Shown here: positions 1 through 5,436 of the stretch, piece after piece
How the letters are laid out: each line of letters begins with the position of its first letter
How positions within the stretch are numbered: position 1 is the first letter of the stretch
Assembly: GCA_002366885.1 (NCBI GenBank)
Contig: DFCD01000134.1
Coordinates: forward strand, 1-10,157
Reading direction: 5' to 3'
DNA: 10,157 nucleotides
From: Verrucomicrobia bacterium UBA3063
GTDB lineage: Bacteria; Verrucomicrobiota; Verrucomicrobiia; Methylacidiphilales; Verrucolacustridaceae
Notes under the pieces: model-generated
The model's input: only the letters and a program-made list of their open reading frames with translations
The model's database searches: none
Told to the model about the DNA's origin: nothing
Made by a program: the position numbers and the translations under genes

Positions 1-282
1 CAGTTCCGAGGAAAAGCGCTGGGACATGCAGCCGGCCACGATGAGACGTTGGCTGGCCCGGCGTCGGTGGAGACCGCGGTCGCGGTGGGCCTCCAGGATG
101 GCCTGGATGCTTTCGGTCTTGGCGGAGTCGATGAAGGCGCAGGTGTTGACGATCAGGACATCGGCCTCGCCGCAATCGGCGGTGAGATCCATGCCGGCAG
201 AGCGGAGGTGGCCAAGCATGATCTCGGAATCGACGAGATTCTTGGCACAACCTAGGGAGATGAGGCCGACTTTGGCCGCCAT
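1..282 (-). CDS. rimO: Ribosomal protein S12 methylthiotransferase RimO, N-terminal part (cut by window edge)
   Basis: The 94 visible codons encode the start of a MiaB/RimO-family radical-SAM methylthiotransferase. RimO methylthiolates the conserved aspartate of ribosomal protein S12 in the cytoplasm. What is seen is the N-terminal UPF0004 domain: LGCAKNLVDSE at about residues 10-20, NTCAFIDSAK at 46-55 and VAGCM at 82-86. Cysteines 12, 48 and 85 are the three expected ligands of the auxiliary iron-sulphur cluster. The KN-VDSE version of the first motif is typical of RimO rather than MiaB. The radical-SAM and TRAM domains lie beyond position 1. ATG at 282 is the only start after the upstream rodZ stop: the nine intervening codons are in frame but contain no ATG, GTG or TTG. 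No clear Shine-Dalgarno sequence precedes it, so translation may depend on coupling to the upstream gene. It is the last visible gene of the ftsK-rodZ-rimO run. Confidence 0.93.
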   Translation of the reverse strand, partial: MAAKVGLISLGCAKNLVDSEIMLGHLRSAGMDLTADCGEADVLIVNTCAFIDSAKTESIQAILEAHRDRGLHRRRASQRLIVAGCMSQRFSSEL

Positions 283-309
283 GGAAGGGATGAAGTTGGC
301 CGGTCCCGC

Positions 310-1230
310 CTAGCGGGCGGGCAGGCGGAAGGTCTGGGGGCCGGGCTTCTCGAAGGTTCCGAAGTTGGAACCATTGAAGATGATTTCGGCATCGGCGGCT
401 TCCCGGGTGGTGACGACAAACGAGTCCGCGGTCCATGCCTCGTCCTTCTGGCGGGGCATGATTTCCTCCTCATCGATGGTGTCCTCGAAAAGGACTTCTT
501 CCTTGCCGTCACGGACGGCAACGATGCGCACCCAGGTGTCCTTCTTGGCGTAAACCCGTAACTGATGCGGGACGGAGGGCTTGGGCGGCAGATCCGAACT
601 TTGCACCGGCGGGAGGCGGTTGTTTTCCTGTGTCTCGCCGGCGGCGCGTTCCGAGGGCTTCAGAGGGACAGCGGCCTTGACGGGGGTTTCGTCCGGTCCG
701 GCGGCCGCGGGTTGCGGGGAGGGTGGGTTTACATCCTTTCCGTGGACTGCGCCGATCGGCGCCAGGCTGGAGGGGTCCTTGGGGGATTTCACCGGCCAAA
801 CCCGGTACATTTGGATGCCGGCAACGGCAAAAACGAAGACGGCCACGGCGGAAAGAACGCCGAAACCGAGCCGGCGGGAGGTAAGGATGGGTTCGGCGGC
901 CCGGGTGGGGAGGGATTCGAGCATTTCGGGGCGGAGGTCGAGGATGGAGTCCTCCACCTCGGCGTGGCTGGGCTGGAATTCCCGGAGGATGGATTTGGGG
1001 TCCAGGCCGAGTTCCCGAGAATAAATCCGCAGAAAACCGCGGATGTAGGCAAGGCTGGGGAGTTTGTCGAAGCGGTCGCCCTCGAGGTTGCGGATGACGT
1101 TGAGATGAAGCCGGGTGCGGGCGGCGGCTTCCTCCACAGTCCAGCCGTGGCGAAGCCTAGCCATGCTCAACTGGGAACCGATGGAGGCGTTTTCGCTTTT
1201 TTCGGGCTTCGGGGCTTCCTTGGTTTTCAT
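310..1230 (-). CDS. rodZ: RodZ-like cell-shape protein: HTH domain, one membrane span, DUF4115-type tail
   Basis: The 306-residue protein has the RodZ layout. A cytoplasmic Xre/HTH_25-type helix-turn-helix lies at about 17-85 (TVEEAAARTRLHLNVIRNLE, then LPSLAYIRGFLRIYS). A single hydrophobic segment follows at about 121-142, a proline-rich linker at about 146-222, and a C-terminal domain at about 223-305 resembling DUF4115 (RVYAKKDTWVRI, then IIFNGSNFGTF). In the family, RodZ binds MreB through the HTH domain and links it to the envelope elongation machinery; the HTH generally serves protein contact rather than DNA binding. Its ATG overlaps the ftsK stop as ATGA, and no Shine-Dalgarno sequence is evident, so translational coupling is likely. 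The TAG stop is in frame with rimO nine codons downstream. The role is inferred from architecture; a general HTH membrane regulator is the alternative. Confidence 0.83.
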   Translation of the reverse strand: MKTKEAPKPEKSENASIGSQLSMARLRHGWTVEEAAARTRLHLNVIRNLEGDRFDKLPSLAYIRGFLRIYSRELGLDPKSILREFQPSHAEVEDSILDLRPEMLESLPTRAAEPILTSRRLGFGVLSAVAVFVFAVAGIQMYRVWPVKSPKDPSSLAPIGAVHGKDVNPPSPQPAAAGPDETPVKAAVPLKPSERAAGETQENNRLPPVQSSDLPPKPSVPHQLRVYAKKDTWVRIVAVRDGKEEVLFEDTIDEEEIMPRQKDEAWTADSFVVTTREAADAEIIFNGSNFGTFEKPGPQTFRLPAR

Positions 1231-3773
1231 AATTGGACCGTATCAAGGTCGACGAGGATCTCCCGATCCTTGGCGCCGTCCTTTGGTCCAATCATACCCC
1301 TGGATTCGAATTGATCAATCACCCACGCCGCGCGGCCGTAGCCAAGGCCTAACCTTCTCTGCAGCAACGAGGTGGAAGCCCTTTTCTCCTGTTTGATGAC
1401 CTCGAGGGACCGGGACATCAATTCCTCGTCTTTTTCGGAAAGTTCCGAATCCCCGGTGGAGGGTTTGGTCATCTTGGCGTGAATTTCCTGCTCGTAGTAG
1501 GGCTTGGCCTGGGCGGCGATGAAGTCGATCACGCGCGCCACCTCCTCCTCGGTGACAAAGGCGCCCTGGGCCCGGATCAGTTTGCTGGCTCCGGGGCGCA
1601 GATAAAGCAGGTCACCTTTGCCGAGCAGGTTTTCGGCTCCGGATTCGTCGAGAATGACGCGGGAGTCGACCCCGGAGGGCACCTGGAAGGCGATGCGGGC
1701 GGGGACGTTGGTCTTGATGACCCCGGTGATGACGGCGGCGCGGGGCGTCTGCGTGGCGATGACCAGGTGGATGCCGGCGGCGCGGGCCTTGGCGGAGAGA
1801 AGGGCGATGGCGTTTTCGACCTCGGCCGGGGCGACCTGCATGAGGTTGGCGAGCTCGTCGATGATCACGACGATGAAGGGGAGGCGGTCCGGCAGGGGTT
1901 CCTCGGCGCTCGGCGCGGGGGGCTCTTCCCCCGCGAGGCGCGGGGCCAGGTCGAGCTCCTCGACGTTTTTGGAGCCACGGGAGCGGGAGTTGTAGGTGCC
2001 GATGTTGCGGACGCCGGCCTTGGCCATGTAGCGGTAGCGCTTTTCCATTTCGTTGATCGTCCATTTGAGGGCGAGGAGAACTTTTTTTGGCTCGGTGACG
2101 ACGGGGACGACGAGGTGGGGAAGGCGGTTGTAGACCTGGAGTTCCACGACCTTGGGATCGATGAGGATAAGGCGAAGGTCGTCGGGGCCGAAGCGGTAGA
2201 GGAGGCTGAGGAGAAGCGTATTGATGCAGACCGATTTTCCGGAACCGGTGGTGCCGGCGATGAGAACGTGGGGGAGGTCGGCGAGGTCGTCGACCAGGGT
2301 GGCGCCGTAGACGTCCTTGCCCAGGGAGACGGGCAGGTGGGCGCTGGATCCGGACCATTCGCCGGACTCGAGCAGGTCGCGGAGGAGGACCTTGATCTTG
2401 GCGGAGTTGGCGACCTCGATAGCGACGGTGTCGCGACCGGGGACGGGGGCGAGGATGTTGATGCGCTCGGCTTTCATGGTGCGGGCCAGGTCGCGTTCCA
2501 GGTTGACGATGCGTTCCACGCGGACGCCGGGGGCGGGATAGAGTTCGTATCGGGTGATGGTGGAACCGCGGGTGATGTCGCCGGGACTGACCTCGATGTC
2601 GAAGTGGGCGAGGGCCTCGACGATGCGCTGTTGGTTGGCCTTGAGTTCCTCCTCGCTGTAGGTGGGGCGTGCCTCTTTCTCGGATTTCTGCAGCAGATCG
2701 ATGGAGGGCAGCTTGTAGGCGTCGTAGGAGGGGCGGACGGCGGCGGGTGTGGGCGGTTTTGCGGGCTTGGGACGGGGTGTCGAGGTCGCTTCCGCGGGGG
2801 TTTCGGTGGCAAGGGCGGTGAGGGGGGAGACGGGTTTGCCGAGATCCTTGATCTTGGTTTCGGCCTTATCGGGCTTTTCGCTTTTCTCCGCCTTGGCCGG
2901 AGTGGTTTTTGCCTTGGGGGCGGTGGCGCCGGGGAGATCGGAGGGCAGTGGGTTGACGGTGGTGTCGAAGATTTTGACGGGGGGGCGTTGGGTGGTTGGG
3001 GTGGTTTGGGCGACCGGCGGGGCCTTTTTGGCGGCCTCGGCTTTCTCTTTGGCGAGGCGGTTGCGCAGGCGCTTCTGTTCGACCTCGAGTTTCTTTTGTT
3101 CGAGTTCGATCCGTTCATCGGGGGCTGCCTTGCGGATCCGGTAGTCCCAGTACTGGTCGACGATGGCGCGGCCGGCCTCGCCAAAGGCGCGGGCGAGTTC
3201 CGCAGGCCGGAACTCGAAAAGAAGGATCAGGGCGACCAGATAGGCTATGCCGGAAACAAGCACGGCCCCGACCGTGCCGAGCACGGGGCTGAGAAACTTG
3301 TCATTGAGGAAATAGCCCAGATAACCGCCGGGAGCGCGACCGGCCGGAGAGAGGGGAAGATCCAGGCCCCGGCCTCCGGTGAAGAAAGGGTTGGCCAGCG
3401 AGGGGCCCACCAGCGGGGCGGCGAGCTGGAGCAGGCATGCCCCGCTGACCAGGAGAACCCCGAGCAGGAGGAATTTCTGGCTGTACCTGACTTCCTTGGC
3501 AAAGAAGAGAAGAAGCCCTCCGGCAATCAGGCAGGCGGGGAAAATATAGGACCCGAGCCCGAGCAGGAGGATAAGAATGCCGCCGAGGTAGGCCCCGGAT
3601 GGGCCGACGAGGTTGTGCACCGGGTCATTGGGGGTGTCCGTGTAGAAGCGGATATCCCGGGGCTCGAAGGAAAAGAGGGCCAGAAGGAGAAGGATTCCGA
3701 ACCCCAGAATCGCGATGGCCACGATTTCCTGGCCGAGGCTGGGTCCGATCCGGGTGGGTTTTGGTTTCGCCAT
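1227..3773 (-). CDS. ftsK: DNA translocase FtsK/SpoIIIE
   Basis: This 848-residue septal DNA pump drives chromosome termini to the correct daughter cell and normally activates XerCD at dif. Four hydrophobic segments are visible at about 17-37, 62-91, 101-122 and 164-187. A charged stretch at about 218-250 (ELEQKKLEVEQKRL) looks like coiled coil, and a K/A/P/T-rich low-complexity linker runs to about 345. The alpha domain begins near 350. The RecA-like motor has Walker A GTTGSGKS at 507-514, Walker B FIVVIIDE ending at 640, and IATQTPRAAVITGVIKTN at 672-689. The winged-helix gamma domain that reads polar DNA motifs occupies about 777-842 (SLLQRRLGLGYGRAAWVID). The length fits a typical FtsK with a medium linker. 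AAGGGA lies 11 nt upstream of the ATG, a somewhat long spacing. It is the first gene of the leftward run and diverges from the lipoprotein gene across 31 bp. Confidence 0.96.
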   Translation of the reverse strand: MAKPKPTRIGPSLGQEIVAIAILGFGILLLLALFSFEPRDIRFYTDTPNDPVHNLVGPSGAYLGGILILLLGLGSYIFPACLIAGGLLLFFAKEVRYSQKFLLLGVLLVSGACLLQLAAPLVGPSLANPFFTGGRGLDLPLSPAGRAPGGYLGYFLNDKFLSPVLGTVGAVLVSGIAYLVALILLFEFRPAELARAFGEAGRAIVDQYWDYRIRKAAPDERIELEQKKLEVEQKRLRNRLAKEKAEAAKKAPPVAQTTPTTQRPPVKIFDTTVNPLPSDLPGATAPKAKTTPAKAEKSEKPDKAETKIKDLGKPVSPLTALATETPAEATSTPRPKPAKPPTPAAVRPSYDAYKLPSIDLLQKSEKEARPTYSEEELKANQQRIVEALAHFDIEVSPGDITRGSTITRYELYPAPGVRVERIVNLERDLARTMKAERINILAPVPGRDTVAIEVANSAKIKVLLRDLLESGEWSGSSAHLPVSLGKDVYGATLVDDLADLPHVLIAGTTGSGKSVCINTLLLSLLYRFGPDDLRLILIDPKVVELQVYNRLPHLVVPVVTEPKKVLLALKWTINEMEKRYRYMAKAGVRNIGTYNSRSRGSKNVEELDLAPRLAGEEPPAPSAEEPLPDRLPFIVVIIDELANLMQVAPAEVENAIALLSAKARAAGIHLVIATQTPRAAVITGVIKTNVPARIAFQVPSGVDSRVILDESGAENLLGKGDLLYLRPGASKLIRAQGAFVTEEEVARVIDFIAAQAKPYYEQEIHAKMTKPSTGDSELSEKDEELMSRSLEVIKQEKRASTSLLQRRLGLGYGRAAWVIDQFESRGMIGPKDGAKDREILVDLDTVQL

Positions 3774-3804
3774 GGAAAATGAGTTCCCTTAATGAAGCGG
3801 ACGG
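3774..3804. promoter_or_regulatory. 31-bp divergent junction between ftsK and the lipoprotein gene
   Basis: The two start codons point away from each other with only 31 bp between them. On the minus strand AAGGGA (3785-3790) can serve as a ribosome binding site for ftsK. On the plus strand only a weak GCGGACGG purine stretch precedes the lipoprotein ATG. There is no room for two full promoters, and I see no convincing -10/-35 pair. At least one promoter must therefore lie inside the opposite coding sequence, or the two transcripts must overlap at their 5' ends. Confidence 0.5.
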
Positions 3805-4236
3805 ATGGGTTTTTCCAAGGCAAGTTTCTGGGGGGTGGGGCTGCTGCTGGGGGCAATTTGTCTCCCAGGCTGCGGTCCGGATCCGCGTGCCCGGTTCATC
3901 CTGGAGGTGGAGGGGATGATTGACCGGGCAAACGAGGGAAGGCATGGGGAGCTGGAGGGGGTGTTGTCGGCCCCCCTCACGGAAAAAATCCGGGCGGAAG
4001 GCTGGGAGCCGAAGGCGGTGCTGGTGATGGTGGCGCAAAAGGACCGGCAAGAGGCGGCCAGTTACCGGCTGAGCGATGTGCCAAGATTTGAGGCGCGGAG
4101 TTATGCCGAGGCGGAAGTGATCCGTGCCGACCGTGCCGGCGAGCGCAGAATCACCGTGCCCTTTTTTTGGGAGGAGGGGAAATGGAGGGCGGGAGCGGCG
4201 TACAAGGACGGAAGAAGCTGGGAGGAGGAATATTAA
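3805..4236 (+). CDS. Small predicted lipoprotein of unknown function
   Basis: This 143-residue protein begins with a lipoprotein signal peptide: a lysine at residue 5, a hydrophobic core at about 8-20 and a lipobox L20-P21-G22-C23, with Cys23 as the likely lipidated residue (Pro at -2 is less usual). The mature part is about 120 residues, charged and soluble. An N-terminal helix (FILEVEGMIDRANEG) is followed by an alternating region and ends in TVPFFWEEGKWRAGAAYKDG. A helix followed by strands closing on a W-containing hairpin recalls small NTF2-like or DUF4878-like secreted domains, but this is only an impression. I do not recognise the family. ATG 3805 is the only plausible start: an in-frame TGA sits at 3793-3795, and a GTG at codon 11 would lose the charged n-region. 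manA follows on the same strand after 73 bp, and they may be co-transcribed. Confidence 0.78.
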   Translation: MGFSKASFWGVGLLLGAICLPGCGPDPRARFILEVEGMIDRANEGRHGELEGVLSAPLTEKIRAEGWEPKAVLVMVAQKDRQEAASYRLSDVPRFEARSYAEAEVIRADRAGERRITVPFFWEEGKWRAGAAYKDGRSWEEEY

Positions 4237-4309
4237 GATTCTCGTTTCGGTTTACGCTTAAGTTTAGGAGGAGCTTTCAACAGGGAGTCGAAAGGCATAA
4301 GGTTTCTGC
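4237..4309 (+). other. Leader between the lipoprotein gene and manA, with a stranded AGGAGG
   Basis: This 73-bp gap contains the strongest Shine-Dalgarno-like string nearby, AGGAGGAG at 4266-4273, but no start codon lies within the usual 5-12 nt of it. The usable site for manA is AAGG at 4299-4302, seven nt before the ATG. An in-frame TAA at 4298-4300 rules out an earlier manA start. No hairpin followed by a T-run is visible, so I see no terminator separating the two genes. Confidence 0.5.
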
Positions 4310-5248
4310 ATGGCCATTTGGGAATTTGAACCGCTTCCGCAGGAGCGGATCTGGGGCGGGAGAAATCTGGCGGAGAATTTCGGACGGAAACTTCCCGAGG
4401 GGAAAAAGATCGGCGAGACTTGGGAGCTGGTGGACCGGGAGGAGGCGCAGTCGCGCGAGAAGGAGTCCGGAAAAACCCTCCATGACCTGTGGAGCGGGTC
4501 GGACCGGAAAAAGATTTTCGGCACCAAAGCCCCGGCGGTTTCCCGTTTTCCGGTCCTGATCAAGCTGCTGGATGCGCAGGACAAGCTGTCCCTGCAGGTC
4601 CATCCTCCGGCCGAGCGGGCGAAGGAATTGGGCGGGGAGCCCAAGACGGAAATGTGGTTCTTCCTTGAGACCCGGCCGGAAGCGGAAATCCTCGCCGGTC
4701 TCAAGGATGGTGTGGGTAAGGCCGAGTTTGAAAAGGCACTGACGGCCGGAACCGTGGCGGACTGTTTCCACCGGCTGAAAACCGAGCCGGGGGCGGCGAT
4801 GTTTCTGCCTTCCGGCCGGGTGCACGCGATCGGCGCCGGCAACGTGATCCTGGAGATTCAGCAGAACTCCGACACAACCTTCCGGGTGTATGACTGGGAC
4901 CGGAAGGACGACTCCGGCAAGCCGCGCGCCCTTCACGTGAAGGAGGCGCTGGCCTCGATCCGCTGGGAGGATCATGAGCCGGCTTTCGTCCAGCCCCGCG
5001 GCGAACGAATGCTGGTGTGCGACCATTTCCGGATCACCCGCTGGTGGCTGACGCCGGGAGAGCTGCGGGAGCTGATGCCGGATCCGAAAAGTTTCCGCTA
5101 CCTGTTCGTGGCGGCGGGAAAGATCCGGGAGAAGGAGAGCGGCCGGGAGTGGCCGAAGGGAACGGCACGGATGATCACCGCCGACCACGAATCCCTTTTG
5201 TTGGAAGGTGTCGAGGAGGCGACGGTGGTGCAGGTGGAGTTCCCTTAG
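4310..5248 (+). CDS. manA: Class I mannose-6-phosphate isomerase, short (Bacillus-like) type
   Basis: The 312-residue enzyme interconverts mannose-6-phosphate and fructose-6-phosphate in the cytoplasm, feeding GDP-mannose synthesis or mannose use. Visible hallmarks are the N-terminal ERIWGGRNL (12-20), KIGETWELVDRE (33-44) and the cupin metal site: Gln96 and His98 in LSLQVHP, Glu114 in KTEMWF, and His172 in LPSGRVHAIG. ILEIQQNSDTTFRVYDWDR follows, with the conserved active-site Arg192. These match the zinc ligands and catalytic arginine of type I phosphomannose isomerases. The length is close to the approximately 315 residues of the Bacillus short form and lacks the large insert of the E. coli type. 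An in-frame TAA four codons upstream fixes the start. It converges on the RNase R gene, with a repeat-bearing spacer between them. Sugar specificity beyond mannose-6-phosphate cannot be read from sequence. Confidence 0.94.
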   Translation: MAIWEFEPLPQERIWGGRNLAENFGRKLPEGKKIGETWELVDREEAQSREKESGKTLHDLWSGSDRKKIFGTKAPAVSRFPVLIKLLDAQDKLSLQVHPPAERAKELGGEPKTEMWFFLETRPEAEILAGLKDGVGKAEFEKALTAGTVADCFHRLKTEPGAAMFLPSGRVHAIGAGNVILEIQQNSDTTFRVYDWDRKDDSGKPRALHVKEALASIRWEDHEPAFVQPRGERMLVCDHFRITRWWLTPGELRELMPDPKSFRYLFVAAGKIREKESGREWPKGTARMITADHESLLLEGVEEATVVQVEFP

Positions 5249-5290
5249 CTTTGTGGGGTAGCGAGCTTCGGGTGAGTGTGTCGCAACGCG

Positions 5291-5320
5291 GATTAGGATT
5301 AAGATGAAGATGAAGGAAGG
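5291..5320 (+). repeat. Degenerate purine-rich hexamer tract
   Basis: Five consecutive six-base units share a GATNAN pattern: GATTAG, then GATTAA, then two GATGAA units, then a diverged GGAAGG. The tract is far richer in A and poorer in C than the surrounding DNA. It lies in the manA/RNase R spacer just before the palindromic element. It encodes nothing convincing on either strand and looks like decayed microsatellite-type sequence. Confidence 0.6.
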
Positions 5321-5348
5321 CACGAAGTTCGACGGAAAGCCGTGGTAG

Positions 5349-5369
5349 GGACGCCTGGCCCAGGCGTCC
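5349..5369. repeat. Perfect palindrome forming the left REP arm stem
   Basis: GGACGCCTGG and CCAGGCGTCC form a perfect 10-bp inverted repeat around a single central C. It would fold as a strong GC-rich hairpin in RNA from either strand. The following bases are GAAAATTC rather than a T-run, so it is not a canonical intrinsic terminator, though it could slow polymerase or protect mRNA 3' ends from exonucleases. Confidence 0.8.
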
Positions 5370-5407
5370 GAAAATTCAAAACGTGAGTTAGCAAGAATTT
5401 CGCAGAC

Positions 5408-5420
5408 GGGTCGGCGACCC
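5408..5420. repeat. Palindrome forming the right REP arm stem
   Basis: GGGTCG and CGACCC pair around one central base. This is the counterpart of the left stem, shorter and unrelated in sequence, but at the same distance from its outer GTAG-bearing terminus. It lies 17 bp beyond the RNase R stop codon in that gene's direction of transcription. Confidence 0.7.
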
Positions 5421-5436
5421 CTCCCTACCAAGAGAT

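Larger units (their letters stand above)
5343..5430. repeat. REP-like inverted doublet (REPIN/BIME-like element)
   Basis: The 88-bp block is bounded by perfect 9-bp inverted repeats, TGGTAGGGA at 5343-5351 and TCCCTACCA at 5422-5430. Read from its own outer end, each arm has the same plan: TGGTAGGGA, then a near-perfect palindrome, then CGAAAATTC (left) or GCGAAATTC (right), arms of 35 and 36 bp. The stems differ in sequence between arms although both stay palindromic. A GTAG tetranucleotide just 5' of a hairpin, in an inverted pair, is the recognised design of REP sequences mobilised by RAYT transposases (TnpA_REP). No such transposase is in the window. The element lies between convergent genes, where REPs commonly sit. 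A further GTAG at 5258-5261 is followed by only a weak CGA/TCG pairing and may be a decayed third unit. Confidence 0.75.

Noticed and set aside
716..914. GGGNAGGG motifs (716-723 and 907-914) as FtsK-orienting sites
   Set aside because: Such strings are expected by chance in G-rich sequence, and the motif read by this organism's FtsK and the replication direction are unknown; genome-wide skew would be needed.
2930..3010. G-rich, low-complexity DNA within the ftsK linker region as a possible repeat array
   Set aside because: It encodes the K/A/P/T-rich linker normal for FtsK; no regular repeat unit is visible.
1479..3782. A 767-codon open frame antisense to ftsK
   Set aside because: Its product is a Gly/Asp/Glu-rich string with no recognisable motifs, as expected when the complement of GC-rich codons lacks stops. 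The opposite strand encodes an unmistakable FtsK.
5349..5369. Intrinsic terminator for manA or rnr
   Set aside because: The stem is strong but no T-run follows in either direction; it fits a REP arm better.
4277..5431. A 384-codon minus-strand frame starting in the REP-like repeat and running through manA
   Set aside because: It begins in palindromic repeat sequence and then follows the complement of manA; no domain is recognisable.
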